From Yponomeuta sedellus (lineage: Eukaryota; Arthropoda; Insecta; Lepidoptera; Yponomeutidae), in assembly GCA_934045075.1 (NCBI GenBank), contig OW203749.1, positions 4,926,804 to 4,990,803 on the forward strand: a stretch of 64,000 bases of DNA. Direction: 5' to 3'. Of the stretch, positions 1 through 10,467 are shown piece by piece. Position 1 is the first letter of the stretch; every line of letters begins with the position of its first letter. The position numbers and the translations under genes were made by a program. The notes under the pieces were generated by a model. That model saw only the letters and a list, made by a program, of their open reading frames with translations, was not told the origin of the DNA and searched no databases.

Positions 1-1000
1 CATAAATAGAATTTCTGAACTGAATTGTTTCGTCCGTTTCTGATATTGCTACGATTTTATTATTATTTTGATGTGTACAATTTGTTTCTTTTCGTAAGGA
101 ATTACTAGCATCAGAATTACAATCAGAGGAAATATTTGTGGTGTCCAATCCTGAATTCGTCCCACCTTCAGCTTTGGTTTCCGAGAGAGGAATATCATGA
201 GTGTTATTGTTTATTAACTTTTCTTGACCATTTTCATCAAATTCTTCATTATCCAGAGTTTTATTTTCATTATTCGTTATGTCTTCCCACGAATCGACTG
301 TATCATCATTAAGGGATTCCGGTCTAATATGGTAGACATGGTCAAAATTTATTTTTTCTGAATCATTATCATATCGACGTTTTTTTTCCACTGTTTGGTC
401 TTTACTAATTGTTTCAGTTTCTTCATCAATTTCTTCCTTTATTGGCATACAGCAAATTTCCCTTAACGGGTCTATATCACTGCTGGCATCTGCAGATTTG
501 GCTAGAGTGTCAATCGACAAAGTAGATTCGTTTAAAACTGTTGTTTCAAAACGCCCTGGTATTGTCGTGAACATATTAAATCGTATATCACTCGGTTTTA
601 ATGATACAAGAGGCTTCTTTAGCTTTATTATTTTAATATCATTTTTTTGTTCATTTATAGTCATCGATGTATTAAGTTCGTTGTCACTTGACTGTGTAGC
701 TTTCTTCTCGATGTACTGCGTAGGACTTGTTACCACTTTTTTGCCTAGTTGTGCGCCTTTAGGATTAAGTTTTGAAATAACAGCTGTGTTTTCTTCGGGA
801 TTCTTTTCGGGCTCGTTCTCCAAGTTCGCCTTTATGGTAGGTTTAGGTTTTACAGCGGGAGCTTTCCCACAACCTTTAGAATGGCTCTTCAGCAGCCAAA
901 TGGCAGCTGCGTTGCTTTGCTGTCTTAGTTTGATGGCTGAGGCGAGGAGGGACGAGCAGCTGGTACAGACCATCTGCGGCAGTCCGTCACCCCTCTTTAT
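1..1000 (-). CDS. Gene A exon 4: second half of ZAD plus acidic linker (partial)
   Basis: A CTCTTTCAG acceptor lies just above 1000. The frame opens IKRGDGLPQMVC and supplies the second ZAD cysteine pair (C-T-S-C), followed by LASAIKLRQQSNAAAIWL, a stretch identical in gene B exon 4. After that comes a polar, low-complexity linker with no domain I recognise. The frame stays open to base 1, so the exon continues outside the window. Confidence 0.82.
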   Translation of the reverse strand, partial: MKRGDGLPQMVCTSCSSLLASAIKLRQQSNAAAIWLLKSHSKGCGKAPAVKPKPTIKANLENEPEKNPEENTAVISKLNPKGAQLGKKVVTSPTQYIEKKATQSSDNELNTSMTINEQKNDIKIIKLKKPLVSLKPSDIRFNMFTTIPGRFETTVLNESTLSIDTLAKSADASSDIDPLREICCMPIKEEIDEETETISKDQTVEKKRRYDNDSEKINFDHVYHIRPESLNDDTVDSWEDITNNENKTLDNEEFDENGQEKLINNNTHDIPLSETKAEGGTNSGLDTTNISSDCNSDASNSLRKETNCTHQNNNKIVAISETDETIQFRNSIY

Positions 1001-4000
1001 CTGAAAGAGAACGAATATTGGTTACGCTCGTGGCCTAGTCTAAGCGAGAGTTAAGCAACAACGCGGTCAGGTGCAGGATGGGTGACCGTCCCATGACTGC
1101 CGCTCGTGGAATTTTTCCGAGCGCTTCCGTGCTTCGCAAGGCACGTTAAGGCGTTCGTGCGGGCTGTCATGTAATGACAGAGGCCTTATGGGCAGCTTGA
1201 TAACTTCTGACAGTATGGCCCGCCACTGTCTTACAATGCTCCACCAACCCGGACTTGGCCCCCGTGGTGGAGTATGGCCTAACCTTCCTGTGATGCAGGA
1301 AGAGACCCGTGCCCCAGCAGTGGAGACATACAAGGGTTGACATCGGTCGATTAGCGCTTCAAACTGATCTTTATCACTTAGTTCCATCTCATCGAGATCT
1401 ACTTTTATCTAGTACAGTCAACAGCACAGTGGCTGGCTTCAATGTTAGAACTTATGAAGCCGCCCATAAGGCCTCCGACGCGACGTGGCTTACGACTGCC
1501 ATTACATGACAGCCGGCCCCAGCTTAACGTGCCTTGCGAAGCACGGAAGCACTCGGAAAAAATGCCACTAGCAGTAGTCAAGGGATGGTCATTCACATGT
1601 TTGTGGTAAAGGGACGATCTCAACTTTATTACTTAATTTTTTAACTTGCAAGTACATTATAACAAAAAATCTGTGAAGGCAATTTGTGATCGCCCCAAAA
1701 TTGTTGGATGTTGTTGCTTGATTCCCAATTTCACCCCGTATTTTATGTCGTATTTACGAGTACTTGTCGTATTATAAAACCTTTTAGAGCAGGATTCGTA
1801 AAGAAAAAACGAATTGACTATGCTGTTCCAAAATAAGTCGTCACGAATATTTTCTTTTTATTGCACGAACCCGTGGGACACGGGACAATTTTAAAGACCT
1901 ATTTAGTGGCTAAAAATTCCAGCCATGCCGGGACTCGAACCTGCGACCTCTGGCTAACCGTCCAAGCGCTCAGCGCTGTCCCAACTCACCTAATGGGCAA
2001 CTACCGGCATCAGTGACATTTCGAACCTCTTTACAATACTCTCTGTATTACGTACAGGCAGCGACATCTGGCTGAATAATTTTTAGATCACTTGCAGCCC
2101 CGAGTACCTACTTTGCAGTTAGGTTTTACATCGGAATGATATCGCTGTACCCACATGATTATATTCTTTTCAACCGACTTCAAAAAAAGGAGGAGGTAAT
2201 CAATTCGAACCGTATGTTTTTCTATGTTTGTTACGCGATAACTCCGCCAATTATGAACCGATTTGAACAAATCTTTTTTCGGCGTATAGGTAATACCTCA
2301 AGGGTGGTCCCATTTAAATTTAATAATAAAATAATTAACTTTAAAAAAAAAAAAAACCGACTTCAAATGCGTGAACACAAAAAAAACTAAAAAATAATTA
2401 ACTTTTAAAAAAAAAAAACCGACTTCAAATGCGTGAAAACAAAAAAAAATAAAAATTAAAAAATAATTCCTAATATCTATTACCTAATACTGTAATTTTC
2501 CTAAACTATGTCAAAGTAATTAAAGTTAAACCAGCTAAATATCTTACAATAGTTATACTTATACTTATACTTTATTGTACACGAAAAACACAAAAAAAGA
2601 AATAAAATTAAAGAAAATACATGTACAAAGGCGAGCTTATCTCTGTAAGAGATTTCTTCCAGCAAACCTTGGGGAGTTGGAGTGGGGATGTGAAACGGGT
2701 CTATGCACGTGCACAACATACACTACATACTAATACACTTACACAGATAACAAAATCATGCCAAAATAGATATCTACCTATTATATAGTTATACTTATAT
2801 ACCTATTGCTTTTTGGAGTCGGTGCCAGCCGTATTAAGTTTAGCCGCGAGCAAGAGACGTGCGGCGCGGTGGCGGGGGACGCAAGGCGCGAGGCGGGGCC
2901 GCGCGGGGCGGCGGGGGACGCGGGCGCGCGCGGCTCTTGCTCGCGGCTAAACTTAATACGGCTGGCACCGACTCCAAAAAGCAATAGGTATATAAGTATA
3001 ACTATTGTAAGATATTTAGCTGGTTTAACTTTAATTACTTCGACATACGAGTAGTTAAGGAAAATTATAGTATTAGGTAATAGATATTAGGAATTATTTT
3101 TTAATTTTTAGTTTTTTTTGTGTTCACGCATTTGAAGTCGGTTTTATTTTTTTTATTATTGCACTAACCCGTGCTAAGGTTTAAAATACTAGGTAAAAAG
3201 TAAGTTTTTAAAATTGTCCTTTTCGTCCCGGCATGGTTAAAATTTTTAGCCTCTAAATAGGTTTTTAAAATAAGTCGTTACGTTAATACATTTTGAGGAA
3301 GCGAACTAGACATTAGTATAAACTATGAACCTAAGTGGTAAATGTAACAAATGTATTTATGAATACTGTTAAGTGAAAGAGATATTATGAAATTAACCAG
3401 AAATCCTAAATGTAATGAATGTAAAAGTAAGAAAGCTTTTTCTTTTACTTAATTATTACTTTATTAGACCACAAATAACTTCGTTTGCCGATGTAATGTC
3501 ATTATTAATACTTTATTTCACCATAAAATTGTACAATGCGGCGAACTTAATGCCATAAGCATTTTCTACTAGTTAACCGCAGGAGGTACAACGAGAACTT
3601 GGCAGGCGTGCAAAAAAAAAAAGGAAAAGAAAACCTTACACAATTGTAAGGTTTTCTTTTGTGGGCGTGGGCGTCACTATATATAGTGACGCCCACGGTA
3701 CAGGCTAAGCCTAGTTTGGCGTCACCGTGTAATGTTGTATATGTTTGAAAAATAATAGAAACTGGAACGACTTTATTTGTGGATTTATTTGTAGATTAGT
3801 ATTATTAACGATAAAACAGAATAGATAAAAACGGATAAGCAGTTAAAATAGTCAGATCTGGTCAAAGGGTAAAGTAGTAGTGATGAAAAATGAGGGAAAT
3901 CGAATAATTTGTGACAATTTAAATATTTGAAAATGATACACAGAAAAAGAAATAAAAATGGTGTTAAGAGGTTTGCACCGTTACTGAAAGCTACTATTTA

Positions 4001-7000
4001 TTAGCTATTCCAACAGTATTTTCACATTTCATTTAAAAACAACTTATTGTAATGTGTAATTCAGTGTTGAATACATTCACAGTGTATACAAGTTTCAAAA
4101 TTGTGTGTTCAGTAAAATTTAAAGTAGTTTATCAAATATGTAATTCAATTAACTAACGAATTTGATTAAAATAATTTAATCATTAACCCGGGACTTATGA
4201 ACGTTGATGAAGCGAAGGTGATCTGTCAGAATCATGGCAAGTGGCAGTCCCTGGTCTCGGCCTACCCCTTTGGGATACAGGCGTGAGGTTATGTATGTAT
4301 GTAATTTAAACATGTTAAAGCTTTAGTTTAAACTGAGGTCTAAACACTGTTTAACTAATTTTGTTTGTCTCTGTGTACTTTTCTTCACGATAATAAATAT
4401 TATTCATATAATGGCAGTCGTTAAGCCATGTCAGAGGCCTTATGGGCGGCAACTTCTGACAGTAAGGCCCGCCATTGTCTTACAATCCGCCACCAACCCG
4501 GACTTGGCCCCCACAGGAAGGTCTAACCTTCCTGCAAGGCAGGAAGAGACCCGTGCCACAGCAGTGGGGACATACAAGGGTTGATAACGGATAAATATGA
4601 TACAGGTGTTAGTTACAGTATGCATATCAAATAATCTTACCTCCAAACCAGTAGCAAGTTTTAAAGATTCACTCTTCGCGCTGTCATTGCAGTGAAACAG
4701 CGGTACCAATCCCTCTTTAGAGAGGCACAACCGACAGACGAGGCTAACGGCATCATCGCCAAAACTAATCGGTTCCTGTATACAGTCCTCAATTCCAGGC
4801 GTTGCTATGCTGTCGCTGACTGGTTCATTTTGGGCTCGAATCCCCAGTATTTCTAAGACCATCAACTCCATGTACGAGAAATCATAGTTGGGCGACTCTT
4901 TGGCCAATGTCGAGGACTGCTGTGTAGTTTTCAACTTTAATTTCACTTTCTGACACCAGGAGCTCCAAATCTGAAAATATTAACGTTAGTATGTTCCACG
5001 TTGTAATTAAACTACAGCGGCAGGTCACGAACCTACGTCCTATTATTGTGTTATGCTAGCCTACTTTATTTTAAATGAAAATAAAAAATCGAGTCGAGAG
5101 GTTTGCACGGCATACTAATGGTTCCAATATTGGTAAATCAAGAAAACGCGTGCGCGAAAAGTAGCTGGGAATTTAACTAAGTAGTAAAAAGTTATAAAAA
5201 CCTATTTAGAGGCTAAAAATTCCACCCATGCCGGGACTCGAACCCGCGACCTTTGGCTAACCGTGCCAGCGCTCCCCAACTGAGCTAATGGGCGACTACC
5301 CGGCATCCGAATTTCGAACCCCTTTACAATACTCTCTGTATTACGTACAGAAATTTCACGGATGCCGGGTAGTTAGCTCAGTTGGGAGAGCGCTGGCACG
5401 GTTAGCCAGAGGTCGCGGGTTCGAGTCCCGGCATGGTGGAATTTTTAGCCTCTAATTAGCGTCTAAATAGGTTTTTGTAACTTTTTACTGGTTCGAGTAC
5501 CGTCATGGATGGAATTTTTAGCCTCTAAATAGGTGTTTAAAAGTTAAACTAAATTGTTCTGACGACCTGTTTCGGTGGCGGGGAGTCTTTGGATGCGGAC
5601 AGTACAAGACCATGAAGCTTGGAACACCATGGAGGCCTATGTCCAGCAGTGAGCGTCAAAAGTGAGAACATCATCATCATGGAAAACCTGATATTTTTTA
5701 TTGTTTCCAGTACTAAATGTAGTTTGTCGTCGTCGTCGTCTGGCTATACTAGTCCACTGCTGGACATATCCCTCCCCAAATGAGCGCCATAGCGCCCTGT
5801 CTTCAGCTTGCCGCATCCAGCATCTGCCTGCAGTTTTTCGCAGATCGTCATCCCACCTAGTCGGAGGGCGTCTTACACTACGTTTGCCGAGTCGCGGTCT
5901 CCACTCAAGAACAATGTAGTTTGTATTGACAAGTAAAAGGTAGCTCTTTTTTTGATGCAAAGTGTTAGGATTGACACAGGATTTTACTTTTCATACAAAT
6001 TGGCAGCAACAATTGTCAAGAATGTAAATATAAAAAATATAAACCCGCGCCAGCGCTCTTTCCAACTGAGCTAATGGGCGACTCACCGGCATCAGTGAAA
6101 TTTCGAACCTCTTTACAATATTCTCTGTATTACGTACAGGCAACGACATCTGGCTTGGAAAGAGCGCTGGCACGGATAGCCAGAGGTCGCGGGTTCGAAT
6201 CCCGGCATGGGTGGAATTTTTAGCCTCTAAATAGGTTTTTAAAAGTGTCCTTAGCACGGGTTAGTGCATTAAAAATAATATAATAAAAAATATAGTTAAC
6301 TTTTTGAGTTATTTTTAATTGGAAGTATTTTTATTATTTGTACGAAAAAAAACTTAGAACAATTTAGTAAACAAGGTTAGAATCTTGTTTACTAAATTGG
6401 ACAAGTAAGAATAAATAGACTGTATAGATATTTTGTTACCATCTGAATATTATTTCACTTACTCGCTGCCACTCCTTCATTGTCTTGACGCAACCCATAG
6501 CATTCAGTTTATCTGTTATCTCCTGCCACACTCTAGCCGATTGTGGTTCTTCCGAGTTTGCTAGAACATAACAAAAAGATAGGAAGATATGCAAATTTAT
6601 ACACTGACACCCATAATAAAAAAAAAATACCTTTATTCCCTAGTCACATGTAACATAATTTAGGTTAGTTACTTAATTACGACTTAGCAATTAAATTTAA
6701 ATAATTATATTATTTACCTACATAATTAAATATTTTTCTCATAAATTGTTATAATTAGTTTCTATCTATCTATAATCAGCCCACATCAACCCACTGCTGG
6801 GCATAGGCCTCCTTTTTATTGCGCCATTCCTCACGGTCCTGTGCTAATCCGATCCATCTCTGACCCGCAACCCTCACGATGTCGTCTGACCATCATGTCG
6901 GTGGTCTGCCTACCAACCACCTTCCCTCCTTTCTTTTCCTCTGTAGTTAGTTTAGTTTGGGCAAACTCAGTACTGTTTTAGTTAATTTTTTATCCGAAAC

Positions 7001-7872
7001 TACCCAAATAAATATTGTTTTTTTCATATGTGTCTTAAACGAAGGTAGTAGGTAACTATGGAGATTTAATACACAAAATCTCTTTTTCGACTCTTTTTTA
7101 TTTCGAAAATATATCTTGTGCACTTAAAAAGTTATTGTAATTTTAAAAGTTAGAGGAGAAAAGTAGAGGCCCCCAACTTTACCCACCAACCGAGAGGAGA
7201 GTTAAAGAATAAGACTGTTAGAATGTTAGAGTATGCAGTCAGGTGCAGGATGTGTTACTGTCCCGTGACTACAACTGGTGGCATTTTTCCGAGCGCTCCC
7301 GTGATTAGCTAGGCACATTAAGCTGCTGCTGCCGGCTGTCATTTAATGGCAGTCGTTAAGCCATGGCAGAGGCCTTACGGGCTTGATAACTTCTGACAGT
7401 AAGGCAAGCCACTGTCTTACAATCTTGCATCAAACCAGACGTAGCCACCGTGGTGGAGTATGGCCTAACATTCCTGCGATGCAGGAAGAGACCCATGCCC
7501 CAGCAGTGGGGACATACAAGGGTTGATATCAATTATTTAGTACCTTCACATTTGTGTTGCGAAATCTTAAGCGTAACTGGTTAGGTTATGTTTATTAATA
7601 TATATAAATGTTGCATATACTTAAGGGTTGCATATATTTCAAGGTGCATATATTAAAAGATTGATGAGGTGTCGACTGTACTAAGTATTAGGATCTACTT
7701 CTGAAGCAGAACTTCAGAATTCTTATTTACATTCTTCTAATTCAAGATATGTAGGTACTATGTAACTTTACTAACCTCTTGCAAATTCTTTGTTGGCATA
7801 AAGGTGCTCAACGAGCAATTCCAGCTGCCTCGTGCTTAATTTCTCTTGTATAATTACCGGATTACTGAACAT
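1..7872 (-). CDS. Copy A of the SANT-ZAD-zinc-finger gene family (5' part, 4 exons, runs off left edge)
   Basis: Exons read on the minus strand are 7776-7872, 6463-6560, 4641-4970 and <1-1000, all with GT/AG borders (donors GTTAGT, GTAAGT, GTAAGA; acceptors TAG, CAG, CAG) and matching phases 1, 0, 0. The start is the ATG at 7872, at the same place as in copy B (45039). The product begins MFSNPVIIQEKL, has a Myb/SANT-like domain with the usual Trp spacing, then a ZAD split between exons 3 and 4 (CRLC and CTSC pairs), then an acidic, Ser/Thr/Asn-rich linker open to base 1. In family terms ZAD proteins are insect transcription or chromatin factors in which ZAD mediates dimerisation. By analogy with copies B and C the part beyond the window should encode C2H2 fingers and possibly a HARBI1-like domain; that is inference. 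Confidence 0.8.
1028..1345 (+). repeat. 5S rRNA-derived SINE, near full length
   Basis: The 5' part (about 1045-1095) matches the internal promoter half of 5S rRNA: GTTAAGCAAC, GCGGTCAGGTGCA and GGATGGGTGACCG correspond to box A, intermediate element and box C. The body and 3' end (ATACAAGGGTTGA) recur in at least ten other places here. 5S-derived SINEs are known from fish, some mammals and, as I recall, a noctuid moth (HaSE3 of Helicoverpa armigera). Confidence 0.75.
1437..1588 (-). repeat. 5S-derived SINE fragment, inverted relative to its neighbour
   Basis: Central part of the same SINE, in opposite orientation and about 90 bp from the copy at 1028. Both lie in gene A intron 3. Confidence 0.65.
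1860..2160 (-). repeat. tRNA-derived SINE (family 1) with its long 5' extension
   Basis: On the minus strand a tRNA-like B box and A box are followed by a tail GCCTCTAAATAGGTTTTTAA-type sequence ending near GGGTTAGTGCA. Unusually, about 180 bp of conserved DNA (TCGGGGCTGCAAGTGAT, TACGTAATACAGAGA) precedes the tRNA module; the same extension is seen near 23370, 39480, 49040 and 58430. Confidence 0.7.
2168..3160. repeat. Large foldback element with GC-rich core
   Basis: Inner arms at about 2787-2855 and 2934-3001 are essentially perfect inverted repeats of about 68 bp enclosing a very GC-rich loop (about 2856-2933). Outer arms (about 2437-2570 and 2990-3145) are also inverted and include the motif ACCGACTTCAAA seen at 2168, 2360 and 2420. 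An unrelated 190-bp stretch (2571-2760) interrupts the left outer arm only. The overlapping small open frames at 2781-3054 are products of the palindrome. Confidence 0.7.
3625..3697. repeat. Two adjacent perfect palindromes
   Basis: 3625-3660 has 15-bp arms (AAAAGAAAACCTTAC) round a 6-nt loop; 3666-3697 is a loopless 32-bp palindrome with 16-bp arms (CGTGGGCGTCACTATA). Either could extrude or fold as RNA. No gene is visible from here to 4190. Confidence 0.85.
4193..4292 (+). repeat. LINE 3'-tail fragment (tail family T)
   Basis: ATGAACGTTGATGAAGCGA ... CTGGTCTCGGCCTACCCC ... GCGTGAGGTTATGTATG is the 3' tail that directly follows the LINE coding remnant at 58795-59760. Other tail copies are near 47140, 47490, 56150 and 57870. 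Confidence 0.65.
4412..4590 (+). repeat. 5S-derived SINE, 3' two-thirds only
   Basis: Begins within the body at ATGGCAGTCGTTAAGCCATG and ends TACAAGGGTTGATA; the 5S promoter half is missing. It abuts gene A exon 3 downstream, so the exon frame runs into it before stopping. Confidence 0.7.
4641..4970 (-). CDS. Gene A exon 3: end of SANT-like domain and first half of ZAD
   Basis: 330 nt, phase 0 at both ends, acceptor TTTTCAG, donor GAG|GTAAGA. It opens with IWSSWCQKVKLK, completing the SANT-like helix, and ends with VCRLCLSKEGLVPLF ... LKLATGLE, the first ZAD cysteine pair. The equivalent exon in gene B is 315 nt. Confidence 0.85.
5195..5545. repeat. Head-to-head inverted pair of tRNA-derived SINEs (family 1)
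   Basis: A minus copy (about 5195-5330) meets a plus copy (about 5352-5480) at a junction reading CTGTATTACGTACAG. A further plus-strand 3' fragment lies at about 5490-5545. The tRNA-like parts could pair into a long hairpin. Confidence 0.7.
5725..5918 (-). mobile_element. RTE-type LINE, 5'-truncated 3' end
   Basis: Minus-strand frames read LEWRPRLGKRSVRRPPTRWD and LWRSFGEGYVQQW, the very C-terminus of an RTE-like reverse transcriptase polyprotein. The 3' end matches GGACATAGCCCTCCCC-type sequence found repeatedly in the window. Confidence 0.75.
6040..6270. repeat. Inverted pair of family-1 tRNA SINEs
   Basis: Minus A-box sequence (6045-6150) followed by a plus B-box copy (about 6155-6270) with tail GCCTCTAAATAGGTTTTT. 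Lies in gene A intron 2. Confidence 0.7.
6463..6560 (-). CDS. Gene A exon 2: SANT-like domain, middle part
   Basis: 98 nt, the same length as gene B exon 2. Acceptor TTCTAG, donor CGA|GTAAGT. Encodes NSEEPQSARVWQEITDKLN and then AMGCVKTMKEWQR, with the conserved Trp residues of the Myb/SANT-like fold. Confidence 0.85.
6777..6930 (-). mobile_element. RTE-like LINE 3' fragment (second subfamily)
   Basis: Minus strand reads WSDDIVRVAGQRW and EEWRNKKEAYAQQWVDVG, the typical last residues of an RTE-like LINE protein, followed by a short 3' end. Confidence 0.6.
7228..7530 (+). repeat. 5S-derived SINE
   Basis: Body and 3' end are present (GGTCAGGTGCAGGATGTGTTA ... ATACAAGGGTTGATATC), but the 5S part begins only at the intermediate element. 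Lies in gene A intron 1. Confidence 0.7.
7776..7872 (-). CDS. Gene A exon 1: start codon and first SANT-like helix
   Basis: 97 nt from ATG to donor G|GTTAGT, identical in length and phase to gene B exon 1. Encodes MFSNPVIIQEKLSTRQLEL and then LVEHLYANKEFAR. Upstream 7873-8030 has no obvious TATA box; a foldback element starts at about 8032. Confidence 0.85.
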
Positions 7873-8031
7873 TATTGAAGTAGAGCAGCCTTTCGAGCGA
7901 TAGAAACGTATAATTATTGATTATTATATTTTTGTTTACAAATTTACATTAACTGTCAAACCATACCACCCTTTATTTTATATTATTATAATCTGTGCGC
8001 ACGTAACCTCGTTATTGTCTGAGGCTGAGCT

Positions 8032-8312
8032 CAGGGGCATTATTATGTAAGTATCCACGTATCCACTGAGTTGAGTGACGTGACGCTAATTTTTACTTTT
8101 TTTGACCTACTCCGGCTATCAAATGCATACATTCGACTCCTATTACGTAGCATTCCACGCTATCGAGTGAAGCATTTAGACGACTCCTACCAAGTGTCAA
8201 AAAATGTATGCATTTGACAGCCGGAGTAGCTTAAAAAAGGAAAAATCAACGTCACTCAACTCAGTGGATACTTACGTAATAATGCCCACAGAACACCTAT
8301 AATGCCCCTGAG
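8032..8312. mobile_element. MITE family 1 (inverted-repeat non-autonomous element)
   Basis: Ends CTCAGGGGCATTATTATGTAA and its inverse near 8311. Internal arms contain TATCCACTGAGTTGAGTGACG and CGTCACTCAACTCAGTGGATA. Partial copies occur at about 10468-10830, 49165-49335 and 55060-55215. Confidence 0.7.
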
Positions 8313-9694
8313 CACAAGTTTGCAATGTTGCTAGATGCTGACCGGCCAATGTCACCCAACTTCAGTAAAACAATCGCTATTTCTGCGATGTAGCCTAATT
8401 TTATATGCATCCGGCCGCCGCGCTGTCGGTTCGCCGGGCCCACCGCCTCATTCATCGTATATAAAACTGCTTAAAATAAAATTTATTACTAACCAATTTC
8501 GAATTGTTAACTGTACGCGCCTAACCACCCAGTTCAACTATTCCACTGCTCAGTATTTATTGAACTGCCCGTTTAAATTATTTTATGACTGTTTACTGCT
8601 TAGTTTTTACTGCTAAACTAGTTTGCTAACATGCGTTTTTAATTTTTTTTACAAAAATTGAACTGCCGCTTTAATGTATTGACTGGTGTAGACGCGTTTA
8701 CATGTACACGGACGCAAGTCGGCCGGCGAGTGCAGGGAGGAGCATCATTCGACCGCTAGCTAGCTAGCTTCACGTCGAGTAGTATATTAGAAGCAAACTA
8801 TACGTCGTGTTCAGACTAGTACCTCGATAATACGATCGCTCCTCCGCTCCGGCGACAGTGTTCAAACTGGGTCCATGTGAAAGGTCTTGCTAAGCCTGGC
8901 TCCCTGCTGTTTTGCCGGCGACCGGATGCATGTAAAAAGGCACTTAGTTAGCTTCAATATTTTTTAATTATAAAAATTGTGTTTTTCATTCTTTTGCAGC
9001 TCTGTGCGAAAATTCTCAAAAAAATTACTCTTTTACCTTACGAGATAGCCCAAAATAGCATAATAGCGATGAATCGCCTCATCTGGCAAGAGGCGTAGAG
9101 TTTTTATATTCTGTGAATCACTAATAAATTTGGAAACAGGATCCTTGGGAGGTAGTCCCGATGTAAAAGAGAGCTACAAAGGGCGTCACACGCCTATGCC
9201 ACCAAATTAGAAGTACCTGAAACATTTTACTGAAAAACATTATTTTAATTTAAAAAACAAATATTCACATGCCTGAACTGGAAATCAAAAACGCTTCAAA
9301 AAAATTATGTAGTTTTATCATCAAGCCTTCCTTAATAAGGATTAATTTTTGCTAAAGAACATGGTGTCAGAAATAAAAGGAAGATCATGAATTTTAACAT
9401 TTTGATGTGAAAATTCGAAAAATGTAAAGCTGACATTGCCGTAAGGATATACCACTGATATAATAATTTTAAAGTACTTGCTTATTACACACGAATCAGT
9501 ACCCACATAAAAGTACGCATCGTTAATTAATAAGGGATACCTACGTAATAAGTAGGTACCAGCCCTAGTAACATTCCACTCTATCGAGTTACGCATTTAG
9601 ATAAAAAAAAAATATATATTCATGGACATAATACACAGATCTCGTTAGCCCTATACTAAGTACAACTAAATGACTTGTGTTATAGGTTCTAACT
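8313..9694. other. Intergenic, no recognised gene
   Basis: No conserved protein in any frame. A short (GCTA)n-like run lies at 8755-8768, and 9535-9600 resembles a MITE-1 arm. Small open frames here show no family resemblance. Confidence 0.5.
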
Positions 9695-9866
9695 CGACGA
9701 TAGATTTAATACAATAAATACATACTTAGATAACATCCAAGACCCGAGACAAACTAGAAAAGTTCGTTTCCTAGTTTGACCCGGCCGGGGATCGAACCCG
9801 AGCCCTTCGGTTTTACAGTCAGCGTGCCAAACCGCTGCGCCACCGAGGCCGACTGATGACGACTGA
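9695..9866 (-). repeat. tRNA-derived SINE (family 2)
   Basis: Minus strand carries GGCGCAGCGGTTTGGCACGC (A box) and GGGTTCGATCCCC (B box), followed by a short AT-rich tail ending near TTTATTGTATTAAATC. Confidence 0.65.
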
Positions 9867-10467
9867 CGAGATGACACCAGAGTTTCAAAAAAAAATGTAC
9901 CTATGCATTTGACAGCTGAAGCAGAAGAACCCTTGGTTGTGTGCAACAAATTGAGTTTCTGTCCGATCAAGTTTCTGCTAATTTGTGGTTTCTGCCGTAC
10001 CCTAGCTGCACCTGCCGAAAGGTGCGTAACATCGTAAAAGATTTAGCTCGGGATGAAACCCGCTTCCAACCGGTCGTGTTGGAAATCCATGAAGGAGGCC
10101 TATGTCTAGCACTGGACTTCTTATAGCTGAATGAAGATTATGATGATCGCGGCTGGCTGATTTTTATGTAACAATAAAACAATTGTGTTCCATTTTCAAA
10201 ATTTTATTTCTGTGCTTTTCATTTTAGGATTTTTGCATCGTATTGTGAATTTGATACACAACCATGGTGTATGAAGTAACTGGTTGTTGAGCAATTGTTA
10301 AGTACATACTGTCATAGGGCCAGTTTCGGAATTTATCGCTAAGTAAATACTAAATTGTTCTGCTGTCTCTACGAATTTCTCAGCAAAGAACGTGTCAGAA
10401 CTGTAATACGGCTGTCAAAATTTTGCTCAGCACAGATTAATTTTGACAGCCGTATTCCAGCCCTCCT

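Noticed and set aside
498..1004. 168-codon plus-strand frame
   Set aside because: It is antisense to gene A exon 4 and has no family resemblance.
2781..3054. Overlapping frames on both strands encoding similar proteins
   Set aside because: They arise from the palindrome at 2787-3001 and have no codon or domain support.
4440..4640. Extension of gene A exon 3 past 4641
   Set aside because: A good GTAAGA donor ends the exon in the same phase as gene B; the extra residues are translated from the 5S SINE.
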